Source: Earliella scabrosa
Lineage: Eukaryota > Basidiomycota > Agaricomycetes > Polyporales > Polyporaceae
NCBI GenBank assembly: GCA_022605405.1
Contig: JABYQQ010000007.1
Span: forward strand, 1,674,001 to 1,738,000
Reading direction: 5' to 3'
DNA length: 64,000 bases
Shown: positions 47,202-57,050 of the stretch, piece by piece
Numbering within the stretch: position 1 is the first letter of the stretch
How the letters are laid out: each line of letters starts with the position of its first letter
Notes under the pieces: generated by a model
Seen by the model: only the letters and a program-made list of their open reading frames with translations
What the model was told of the DNA's origin: nothing
Database searches by the model: none
Made by a program: the position numbers and the translations under genes

Positions 47202-47531
47202 TTCGAGCAATCGCTGTCTTGTTGTGTGTTAGAAGAGTTTACAAGTTGATTCACCCAGGCGGTGTTGAAGGTTGCAGACATGGCGGTTTGATCCGGTGTC
47301 TAGACAATGGTAGGAAGTGGTAGGATCACGTAACACGCGTTTGCAGTGCGGATCTGTGCGGCGTCCCGGCCGGATCGGACTTGGACGGGGAACTGTTCCG
47401 AGGCGTGTAAGTCGCAAGTGTCTCACGAGTCACGACCACCATGACGATAACACCGGTCTCCCTCCGAGTCCCATCCCACCTTGAGCTACCAGACTTGCCT
47501 TCTGAGCTGACCATGGTCTGAGCAATCCCTC
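47202..47531. other. Intergenic region, nothing recognised
   Basis: 330 bp between MYND paralog 3 and an F-box-like gene. No repeat or RNA gene seen. Confidence 0.35.
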
Positions 47532-48916
47532 ATGAGTGCAACTGTAGCTCTATCCCATCCTGTCTGGTTGTATCCGAGGCCGCTCGCTCGATGCCCTAGC
47601 CGCTTTCCCTTGATTCCCCTCCTTCCACACAAGCCCGCGTGCAAACCGTTACCCGCGGAGGTGTGGTCAAAGATCTTGGAAGAGGTCTTCGCGCTGTATA
47701 GCGCAGAAGCGAACCTTTCCGAGGCCGAGACAGCATTCCTGAGACGAGGACTCCTGCTCGTTTCGAAGGATTTGAATGTGAGCATTCCTCCATGAAGCAC
47801 TACTCCCCTTCTGAACGACGATAGGCCGTCGCGCTCCCCCTGTTCTATGCACGCATCCGCGTGCGCTCGCTGCGCGTGCTTGCCAAGCTGAGCACGCGCC
47901 TGCATGCCGCCGACAAGCAGTGGGACTCCATTCGCAGGATTCCATACTCTGCACCGGGGCGCTGGGTGCAGACCCTTGATCTCGGACTCCTTCGTTGTTC
48001 ATCGCCCGAGGATGTGCTTCTTCTGGACGCGGTGTTGAATCAGGTGTTTCCGTTGGTCCCGTTCCTGACTGACTTGATTGTGAATGCCCACACCGCGTTC
48101 AGTCGTCGCGTCCTCTTCACCTTCACATACCGCGACGGAGTACAGAATTTGCGCGTCCTCAAAGGCGTCCAACTCATTACCTCGGCACGAGTTCATGAAG
48201 ACCCCTTCGTGGAACTCCTCAGGGCGTGCACCCGGTTGGAGGAATTGGAAGTGCTAGGGACGGGAATCGACACCAACGACCTTGATGAGCCACACGACGC
48301 CCTCGTAAACGGTCCTGCTCCGGGATTCTTTCCGCTGCACCTTCCATTTCTCCGGAAGCTCGTCGCGCTGTCCATGCCTTCATCACCCGCGTTGTATGCC
48401 CTGTTGTACTCTCCGCTTCCCGCACTCCGACACCTGACGCTTACGCCTTACGACGAGACATCCGTTTCCGCATCTCTGGTCCCGCGGTTCATTGCTGCAC
48501 ACGGCCCGAAGCTAACCTCGCTTCACTTATACACCGTGAAGCAATGGCCTACGACCCTATTCCCCTCTCCCGCCACGCTCTTGGACATCTGTCCGTCGCT
48601 CAAGCATGCATCACTCGAGCTACCTCTCCCTACCCTCACGCTCTCTCGCGCCACCCAGCACGGACTCGAGATATTGTCGATCCCAAGGCCGAAGCCGGAG
48701 TTCTTGCGCGTCTTGGAGGGACTGCTGCCGCGATTGCCGCGGCTGAGGTTTGTCCGGGCGCGCGATGTCAAGTGGCTTCGGGAGGGCATGTCGTCACGGG
48801 CGCAGCAAGCGGGCGTGCAGGGCGAGATGCTGCTTTGGCGACGCAAGCTGAAGAGGCGCGGCATACAACTACTGGACGCGGAGTGGAAGCCGGGTACGGA
48901 GTCCAACCTGGATTAG
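47532..48916 (+). CDS. F-box-like protein with leucine-rich C-terminal part
   Basis: Two exons, 47532-47777 and 47825-48916, give 445 residues. An F-box-like helix occurs at about residues 38-85 (KPLPAEVWSKILEEVF, LLLVSKDLN/AVALPLFY), where the pattern LPxEVWxxIL...S/CKxxxxxAxxxLY is typical of agaricomycete F-box proteins. The remainder has irregular leucine-rich repeats (RLEELEVLGTG, LPALRHLTLTPY, LPRLRFVRARDV). F-box proteins are substrate receptors of SCF ubiquitin ligases; the substrate is unknown. The ending is basic (RRKLKRRGIQLLD). Start taken at the first in-frame ATG; a shorter start is possible. Confidence 0.75.
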
Positions 48917-49377
48917 TATCTCGTTGTTGGGACGTCGGGCATGGATTAGTCTGGGATTTCTTGGTTTATTATCCGGTATGCGCTATCTACGTACTGCTAT
49001 CTACGTGTTGTAAAGTGTAATCTCCACTCAGCGATTCCTCTCCAGCAGAAGCCAGAGCGCTTTGTTCCAGTGGCTCAGTGGCGGTTGGACGCTTTGACCA
49101 CAATACAGGTATGCCGTCATACGCACGACAATGAAGTCGTCCACGCAGCCAGGTTACGGACGACAAGCCTCGAGACGAGTGGCCTGCGCGCATGGCCTCA
49201 AAAGACTGGCTTTGACTGGCCATCCGCTGCCAAATCCCCGACCACAGCCAAAGCATGCCACGACACTTGACTTTGATGTCCCAGAAGCATATAAGATGCC
49301 CCTCCGACCGTCAGCAAGAGGGCAAGCAACTACACACTCTCCGATATCTCGACTGCAAGTCCATCTACCAACCCGCC
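48917..49377. other. Intergenic region with promoter of kinase-like gene 1
   Basis: 460 bp; no gene seen. It contains the TATA-like element annotated at 49289-49295. Confidence 0.4.
49289..49295 (+). promoter_or_regulatory. TATA-like element of kinase-like gene 1
   Basis: ATATAAG in a GCATATAAGATG context, about 83 bp upstream of the ATG at 49378. Confidence 0.5.
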
Positions 49378-50233
49378 ATGCCGAAGATCTATGTCGACAT
49401 CGCTTTCGGACGGGGAACCACCAACCCGGTCATGTACAGCCTCCCCTTGGACAAGTCAAACAAGTCAATGCACGAAAACAACCTTTTCGTCGCAATCTCG
49501 GACCGCGCGCCGCGTCGTCTTGTCGGGGAAGGTTGGAAGGCGGATCCGGTCAGTGGGGAAGTCAACGGCGGCTGGTTGTACCACGGCGTGTTGAAGGGCT
49601 ACCCTAGGTCCCGCAACTTCCCGCACAGCCTGTCGGACATGCAGGTCGCCGTGAAGTGGGTTCGGGGACAGCGCGCTATCGAGTCTCTGCGGAGGGAGGC
49701 GAGGATGTACGATGACGTGCTTCGGCCACTCCAAGGGACCGTTGTCCCGACGTTCTATGGTTTCTTCGCTGGTCGAAAGGATGGAATCGATGTCGGGTGC
49801 ATGCTCCTGGAGTGGTGCCCTGGAAACGACCCGGCCACGAGTGGGAAACCTACGGAGGAGGTTATGTGAGTGCAGCCTGTAGTTAGTCTGAAGGAGTATT
49901 CGCTGACCGTGATCCCTGGCCAGCCGTATGCAGTCCCTTGCGGTCAAGAGCTTGCATGAAGCTGGTGTCTACCACGGGCAGTTGTACGAACGGGGCCACG
50001 CTCTGTCCGTCTCCGACGGCCGACACTTCCTGCGAGCCGAGGGTGGGACGATGCGGATTGTGGACTTCCAACAGGCCCGGATGCATTCGTGCAAGGGCTA
50101 CCGTGAAGAGCACTTCAACGCAGACGGTTACCGCCATGACGGAGGGAAGTGCAAGGAGTTAGCATTGGCCATGGAGCACCGTCGCCGGTGTGCGGAAGGG
50201 GAGTTGAAGAATGTGCCTTGGGACATGTTCTGA
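49378..50233 (+). CDS. Kinase-like protein 1 (catalytic loop HGQ, probable pseudokinase)
   Basis: Exons 49378-49865 and 49924-50233 give 265 residues. The fold resembles the compact protein-kinase-like proteins expanded in polypores: VAVKWVRG (candidate ATP-binding Lys), REARMYDDVLRPLQG, VVPTFYGFF, CMLLEWCPG (hinge), SLHEAGVYHGQLYERG (catalytic loop) and MRIVDFQQARMH (metal-binding segment). The catalytic-loop aspartate expected after HG is glutamine, while the Asp of VDF is kept. This suggests loss of phosphotransfer. The protein is shorter than a full kinase domain and lacks a recognisable C-lobe end. Paralog of the minus-strand gene at 52529-53376. Function unknown. Confidence 0.75.
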
Positions 50234-50624
50234 GAACTGCTGGTATAGATATGGTGTTGATCTCTTGCGCTCCCTCCACTACCCGTGCTTGTATTTATGC
50301 CGTACTCGAAGCTGGCTAGAGGCTCTAGTGAATACTTGAAGTAACATGGTCAGGTCGTGGGAAAGGTATAAGCGTTGTGTGACTGAACGCCTTTGACGCG
50401 GTCATTGCAAGTATACCGTCCCGTCCTGGTCCCATTCCTCTCCATCTTTCCCACTCCTTAGACATGAACCTATGAGTGTTAAGCCGACTATTCGACGTAC
50501 GACAGGTGTCAGCGCACAGAAACTGCATGAATCAGCAAGCCGACTCACGACTTCGCCGATCGCCTCTCATCTATATGATTATCTCTTCTTCAGCCTTTGT
50601 CCTACACAACGCTGAGTCCCTCGC
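50234..50624. other. Intergenic region, nothing recognised
   Basis: 390 bp between kinase-like gene 1 and the second F-box-like gene. No structure seen. Confidence 0.35.
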
Positions 50625-52320
50625 ATGCCGCCGAGACTGGACAACCTTCCCGTCGAGCTCATCCTCGCTATTGCTTCGCAAATCGAGCCAGAAGATCTCC
50701 GACAATCCCTCTTGTCGCTCAGCCGAGCGATCCCCCGCTCAGGTGTTCCTGTCCACCTACTCCTCGAAAGCATTCGCCTCGAAACACAGGACCAGGTCTT
50801 CCGATTGTATAGACGGCTTCGAAATGCTGCAGAAGACGCGGCGCGCGTGCGCAAACTGTCGTTGGAGTGCTGGACCGTGGATGCAGACGTCTTCGTCAAC
50901 CTCGTGACTCTTTTACCCTCCCTGGTAAGCCTGGTGATGTATATCGGCCCAAATTTTGCCCAAGAACATCTGGAAGAGATATTTGACAAACCAAAGGAGG
51001 AGTTGAGGTATCTGTCTCTCCGGTTCCGGCCATAGTGAGTGTCGCGCTGCCCTTCAGGAAAAGTAGCTCATAGATGCTGAACAGCGTCCAGCAAGCGAAC
51101 TATTTGTCGTTTCTCAAGGTGTGTTTGAAGCTTGCTCCCCTCCATTAGGATGCCCATCCGTCATCCAGGGTGCCTACTTCGATTCTATTTTCCTGGCACT
51201 CGCTCGCTGGCCACCACATTCCCTTCCAACCCTCTCCATTGTACAAGATCCGATCGATCCGACACTTGTCCCAACCAACTTTGCGCAACCACTTGCCTTC
51301 CACACCCTAAGTTCCGTCACGACGCTTGCCGCTTCGCCACTATGCCACAGCGTCGAATACCTCAGGTTCAGGGTTCCCCGCCGTCAAGTTTGCTCCTACC
51401 TGTACGCCAAGCCCAGTTCTCTTCCTTCCCTAGAGTTGCTCGACATGTCGACAAGCAACGTCAGCCTCAAGGATCTGGAGGGAATGCTCGGCCGTCTGCC
51501 AAGCATACACATCCTCATCCTCGACGGCTGCCCCATCGTCACCCAACGCACGGATATCCAAATCGATGCCGGCGATCCGTTCATTCAATGGATGGAACTG
51601 GGCCAGACGCTCGCGCTTGCGGGGGTCAAGCGCGCGTCAGAGCGCGAGAAGCAGTTGAAGGCTTGGATGGAGAAGTACTACGCCACGAGACAGGAGCACG
51701 AGCTGCAGGAAGCGGGCCCGTCGTCCAGGAAAACGAAGCGCGGTCGACGAGGTGTGGCGACTGCGACGTTCTCTCTGCGCAGGCCGTCGCCCGAGCGCGC
51801 CGCGGGTCTCGAGGTGACCATCCCGCAGGACCGCATCCCGCTCTACGGCCAGAAGATCCGCGTCCTCCCATCGCCGCCTGCGCTCCGTTCGCTCGCAACG
51901 AGCCTGCCCGGTGGCGTGACGCCCGAGACGTATGACGCGGTCAAGGAAGCCTTCGAGCGCGGGTGGGCGTCGGGTATCGCCCGTCTCTCGTCGATCCGCC
52001 TCCGACTCCGCACGACGTATCAGAACGGCGTGGCGCGCATCGTGCGCCTCGCCGACATGGGCTCCGTGGAGTGGGAAGAGGAGGGCAAATACGGCGAGCA
52101 AGGCCTAGCCGGCCTGGTGGATGTCCGAGACTTGGACGCGTTTCAACTGAATCTGGTTGGAAATGAGGATGGAAATGAGGAGCCGAGCGGGAGTTCGACT
52201 GGGACGCGACGAGGCGTTGAGTGCCCCTTGCTATGTCTTGCGGGCCCGGCTCGTGATGGAGACCATGTGGAAGGATGCGGACATCGGGTGGGTTGGGAGA
52301 CATTCAAGGACGACATTTGA
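50625..52320 (+). CDS. F-box/LRR-like protein with probable 3' frameshift
   Basis: Exons 50625-51034, 51085-51118 and 51169-52320 give 531 residues as read. N-terminal F-box-like segment MPPRLDNLPVELILAIASQI, then leucine-rich stretches (VRKLSLECW, LPSLVSLVMYIG, ELRYLSLRF, LPSLELLDMS, IHILILDGCPI) and a charged insert around residues 320-370. The last about 30 residues (ECPLLCLAGPARDG...) look unlike protein of this family. The frame one base away from about 52220 to a TAG at 52396 reads CYVLRARLVMETMWKDADIG and then GRHSRTTFDGWMRG, which is far more natural. The 3' end is therefore uncertain: a 1-base indel, a sequencing error or an unseen intron. It lies between two kinase-like paralogs. 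Confidence 0.7.
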
Positions 52321-52528
52321 TGGATGGATGCGCGGTGCGCCGCCGCTCGAGCATCTTTACATGTGGGTTAGGACGGTTGTAGCCATAGCGCAATAGAGTG
52401 ACGAGCGATTACATGATTATTATTAGAACAGTAGATTACGCTATAACATAGAGTAGTGTGGTCATTATCGCTTGAAACATGAAGCGTGTGGCTACAGGGG
52501 AACAGAGATAGATGGAAAACAATGTCGA

Positions 52529-53376
52529 TCAGTATCTGTAGAAGAAACCAGGGTCGAATTCTGGGAAGATTTTGTTCGCTCGGCGGACCTGGGTGCCCAG
52601 GCGGTCTGACTCGACGCCAAAGCGCGACTCCAGAGCCGCTAGCTCCGAGCAATTCTCTGGAGGCTTCTCGTCACCGTGCACGTCCCTGGAAAGCATCGTG
52701 GTGCCAACACAGTTATGGGCCCGGGCTGACGAGAACCCGACCATCCGGAGCGTACCATCGCCGACAGGGATGTAATGGCTAGGATCGATGATTTGACCGT
52801 GTCTTACACCCGCCTTGTGTACCGCTATACCAGCCAGCATACGTAGACGACTATCACGAGGACGTGTCAGCATCATCGCACCACCATAGACGACGACAGA
52901 TAACGCTACACTCACTTAAGCTCATAGCTGTCTTTGATGGGCGGGCCGCTGCACCACTCGAGTACGATGCAGCCCACCTCGACGTCGCCGATGATGCCCT
53001 TGAAGAAACCGTAGAAGCGGGGCACGACCGTCCCTTGTAGCGGTCTCAGTTCGTTGTCGTACAAGCTCGCCTCGCGCTTGACGCCTGCCATGCGCTCGGC
53101 GCCGACGACCCATTTCAGCGCGACCTCGCGGAATCCGACGACGCGCTTGCCGCCACGCGCCTCAAACTGCTCCATGTATCCGCGGTAGATGCAGTGCGCG
53201 CCTTCGTAGTTGGAGACGAGTGGTGTGCCGTCGAGGGTGACGCCCGGAGCGTTGTCGTCGACGACCGTCACCTGCGTCCATGGGTAGCGCGGGGAGGGGG
53301 ACAGGAAGTGGTACTTTGTCGTCGGTCCGAAGGAGACCTCGAGGCCGTGCCGGTAGGTCGTGCGCTGGGCGTTCAT
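52529..53376 (-). CDS. Kinase-like protein 2 (HGQ and VGF, pseudokinase)
   Basis: Minus-strand exons 53376-52916 and 52850-52529 give 260 residues. It shares the order and sequence of kinase-like protein 1: VALKWVVGAERM, REASLYDNELRPLQG, VVPRFYGFF, CIVLEWCSG, VHKAGVRHGQI and LRMVGFSSARAH. Here the catalytic-loop Asp is Gln and the Asp of the metal-binding VDF is Gly (VGF), so both acidic catalytic residues are gone while the putative ATP lysine remains. That is a clear pseudokinase pattern. A family-type N-terminal beta-rich part (YHFLSPSPRYPWTQVTVVD) precedes the fold. Intact frame and a good intron suggest it is expressed. Confidence 0.75.
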
Positions 53377-54974
53377 GGTGCTGGTTGAGGGATGGGCTGC
53401 TCATCGTGGGGCGCGGGCGGGATATGTACTGCTCAAAGGCCGCTTTGACTGGCTCGAGCTCATTGTGGTCTTTGTGTCGACCGCGGTCAAAGGGGCTTTC
53501 TGTGCACCATCAACGCTTGGTCGGGCTGTGGTCCGCTTCGTGGCTCGCTTTGAGTCGTCGTACGTGGAAATTGCTGGCGAGGAGTGCGCCGTCCACTGTA
53601 CACTGGCATAAGGCAATGGTGTAGTGAGTGGCACGACTGACCAGTCCGGGCCCGACATGATGCACGGTGCATGATGGTGTTGGTGTCTGTTAGTTTGTTG
53701 GTGAACGACACCTGGCTTTGAAGACTTGATCTAGATTCGTACAGACGTAGGGTCCCCTGGTCATGTCGACTAGGTTAGTATGGTCGAGGCAGCACGACGG
53801 CCGATTGTCTGTCGGTGGTATCATGCTCAGCAATCAGACGTGCAGTCCCGATGTATTCTACCGCGCATTGAATTCGCATGATTTGTCATCGACGTCGGAC
53901 TGGGAGTGGTTAACCTATAATGGAGATGTAGGTGCCAAGAGATCGAGAAAAGCCTATGAGCCGGCGGGAGATTGTCCGGGGGACAAAGTCCGGAGTGAGA
54001 GAGATTGCGGGTTTTGGATCAGAGCATGCGGAAGACATCAGCGGAGAATGCTGGCGGTGAGTGCACATGGGGCACGGCTAAGCGCTGACGAGAAGACGTC
54101 GTTGTGTCGAGCATCGCGCGACTCACCGGCGCCTCGCCCGTAGACAGACAGGCGCCCGCAGCATCATGCGGGTAGCGTTCCAGATTCGGCAGTGCGTCCT
54201 GTGTGTCTGTTGGCCATCTCGGTCAAGTCGACTGCATCTATGTTCTTCCGTGCCCGAGGCTCGCCTTTATCCGGGCGCGCGAGGCACTGTTCTTATCGCC
54301 TTCTCTACCATGCTCTGTTCTGTAAACTGCCGCAACTGTGCGGCAAGACACCAGACGACCCCATCGGATGCCAGTAGTCTGATCTGTCACATCTCCTGCA
54401 CACAATGCTTCCCGTGAGTACGGCAGTACATGCTCCAACGAGGGCTCATCAACCCATATCAAGGTACTACTGCTGAATGACAGATATCATCCTAGCTCAT
54501 GCGGATCGTGCACCAGTGGGTGATACCCTTCTCCGGTACATCACTGTTGCTCTCCACATGCTTGTCTCCTCGAAGCCCGGCCCGCCAGCATATTCGCTCC
54601 ATACACGGCTGTTCGCCATCCGTTCTTCAATTGCTGATCAGTAGCGCAACCGTTTCCACGGATCCAGCTGACGGCATGTTGCCCATTCTTCCGATCCTGC
54701 GGGCGTGTGTTTCTGCGGCGATGTCAGTCCCAACCGCCATACAATGCTTCTCGCCACTATCACGCGACTCGTTTCCCCTCGGCGGTGACGATTGCGGGTG
54801 CTTCTTGCTCGAAATCCTCGGCGGCAACACGTGGTCTCCCTGTTCTGCTATGCTGCTAGGTATCTCGACTCCCTGCATATAAAAGCAGTACTGTCGATGC
54901 GGCCTTCTCTCAGGTCACCCGGGTCCTCTGCTCCCACCGCACTGTCTCTCTGAGCTCCCCAAGTCGGCACCGTC
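53377..54974. other. 1.6 kb region without supported gene
   Basis: No recognisable protein. The plus-strand frame 53763-54143 (126 codons) has no family features and no detectable introns leading to neighbours; it could be a small orphan gene but I cannot support it. The right end holds the promoter of the M35 protease. Confidence 0.4.
54878..54884 (+). promoter_or_regulatory. TATA box of M35 protease gene
   Basis: TATAAAA in a GCATATAAAAGCAG context, 91 bp upstream of the ATG at 54975; the spacing fits a short leader and a strongly regulated secreted-enzyme gene. Confidence 0.65.
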
Positions 54975-56200
54975 ATGTTCTCTTCCACCCTCCGCGCTGC
55001 TCTCATCGCTCTCGCGGCTTCCGCCGTCGCGGTCTCTGCCGCTCCCGGACTCTCCCTCAAGGTCTCCGGGCCCGCGGCTGTCGACGGTGTCGACAACCTC
55101 AAGGTCACCACCACCGTGACCAACACTGGGGACGAAACCCTCAAGCTCCTCAAAGATCCCCGCGGTGCCCTGAGCACGATCCCGGCCAACACCTTCGACA
55201 TCACGACCGACTCTGGCGATCGTCCGAGCTTCATTGGCTACAAGGTCAAGTACTCCCTCGACGCGGCGGCGAAGAGCGGGAGTGCGGAGGTGTTTACCAT
55301 CCTCGAGCCCGGTCAATCCGTCGAGGTCCAGCACGATCGTGAGTGGCCATGCCATTCGCATTTTGTTTGTTGCTAGAACCTTGACTCCGCGCAGTCTCGT
55401 CTGCATACAACTTCACGCTTCCGGGCGCCGGCTTGTACACGGTTGAGGCATCCAACCTCTTCCACTTTGTCGATCCCAAGACGAACGAGATCGCTGAGAT
55501 TCGCGCCAATGTTGAACCACACGTCGCCGCCCTCACTGGGAGGCTCGCAGTCGCTCGCCCGACTCCTACCCTCACCAAGCGCGCGACATTCGTCGGATGC
55601 TCTTCGTCGCGGCAGAGCAGCCTGAACACTGCCGCTTCCTCCGCGCAGAGCTACGCTGCAAACGCTCAGTCGTACGTATGCGCCATCCCGACACTCTGAC
55701 ATATAACCTGATAACGCCTATTCAGTTACCTCGCGAGCCACACTGCTGCGTCACCCCGCTACACCACATGGTTCGGCGCGTACACCAGCGCCCGCCACAG
55801 CACGGTCCTCGATCACTTCACGAGGATCAGCGGCAACAGCTTCGCATCGTACACTTACGACTGCACCTGCACTGACGCTGGCGTGTACGCCTATGTCAGC
55901 CCGAGCAACTTCGGCTACGTCACCCTTTGCGGCGCTTTCTGGAATGCCCCCAACACCGGCACTGACTCTCGCGCTGGTACTCTCATCCATGAGGTAGGCA
56001 TCGCAGTGTGGCGGTAGATTATGTGCTGACACTGATACGGATGCTTGTAGTCATCGCACTTCACTCGCAACGGTGGTACCGACGACCATGTTTACGGACA
56101 GACCCGTGCGAAGGCTCTGGCGATCAGTAACCCTTCACAGGCGATCGACAACGCCGATAGCCACGAGTACTTTGCGGAGAACAACCCCGCGCTGTCCTAG
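54975..56200 (+). CDS. Secreted M35 metalloendopeptidase (deuterolysin / Lys-N type)
   Basis: Zinc endopeptidase of the aspzincin clade, similar in layout to the peptidyl-Lys metalloendopeptidases of mushrooms. Exons 54975-55338, 55395-55671, 55726-55993 and 56051-56200 give 352 residues. Residues 1-22 are a signal peptide (LIALAASAVAVSAA). A beta-rich propeptide runs to about residue 180, ending near a TKR processing site before ATFVGCSSS. The mature domain has CTCTDAGVYAYV, the zinc motif HESSH (split by the last intron after HE) and GGTDDHVYG, which supplies the third zinc ligand Asp. The ending EYFAENNP is typical. All catalytic residues are present. Role: extracellular protein digestion or cell-wall remodelling. 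Decayed second copy downstream. Confidence 0.92.
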
Positions 56201-56528
56201 GTTGTCACCGCTCTGACCTGAACGCGCGTGAACATTGACTGTGCTTCAGAGGCCTCGTTTGTATATAACAACATGTTGTATAACAAGGTGTAAAACATCA
56301 CTGAGCCCTCCAAGCTTTCCCCCTTGCGACATGAGCCCTGCTGTAGCTGCTTGAAAATGAGTACTTGAGTACTTACTGACAAGCCCCATGCGCGCATCAG
56401 CGTGCACTGGGTTTGGTTCAAGACTGACCTATGATCCCGCGGCCCAAAGTATGTTCGATGTCGCCTTGCGCAGTTTGGGTGAGCCACTAGTCATCTAGCA
56501 CAGCACTTTTCCCAGCTAGTAGCTCTCC
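56201..56528. other. 3' flank of the M35 gene
   Basis: About 330 bp between the protease stop and the first recognisable part of the relic copy. A/T-richer near 56260-56290. Nothing else seen. Confidence 0.35.
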
Positions 56529-56942
56529 CGGACTGCGTGGTTCGGCACGTTCACCAGCTCGCGCTACGACAGGCTCATGCTCGACCACTTCACGTCGTTG
56601 GCATTCAGCAAAATCCTGCTGTTCAGAACGCCGACAACCAACAACCCGAGGCTTAACTGAGCTGCCGCAATCAGGTCTGCACATTCAACGTAGCTTGTGT
56701 TGTACTCACATGAACGACGCCCTGTTGTGCAGCAATAGCAGAGTAACTCGTCTTCAGCGCTGTCACTATGAGCCCCGTACTCTGGTCAACGGTCGATTGT
56801 TCCTGCTATGGCATCATCGACGACGTCGCGGTTTCTAGGCCCTCGTCGCGAGCAATATTGAACGGCACTTGGCATTCGTCAATAGCATCGCCACCCACGC
56901 ACAACTCCACACCTAGGTCCTACACGCACGAGATGAGATGAA
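56529..56942 (+). pseudogene. Decayed second copy of the M35 protease
   Basis: Pieces of the mature protease domain are recognisable in order. RTAWFGTFTSSRYDRLMLDH at 56529-56588 corresponds to YTTWFGAYTSARHSTVLDH of the intact gene. STVDCSCYGIIDDVAV near 56790-56835 corresponds to YTYDCTCTDAGVYAYV. SYTHE at about 56919-56933 corresponds to the LIHE half of the zinc motif. Stops and frame changes lie between them and no start, signal peptide or propeptide remains. The order and spacing fit a tandem duplicate that has lost function. Confidence 0.75.
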
Positions 56943-57050
56943 GATCCAAGGCAACCGGGGTCGAAGAGCAACAGCACCCCTCACATGGGCGCGGACAGAG
57001 CAAGACCTCAGACACCCTTGCCTCCACCCCTCCGGCCCTCCGCCTCCACT

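Noticed and set aside
53763..54143. 126-codon plus-strand frame as a small gene
   Set aside because: No homology-like features, no intron structure and no signal peptide; could be an orphan but unsupported.
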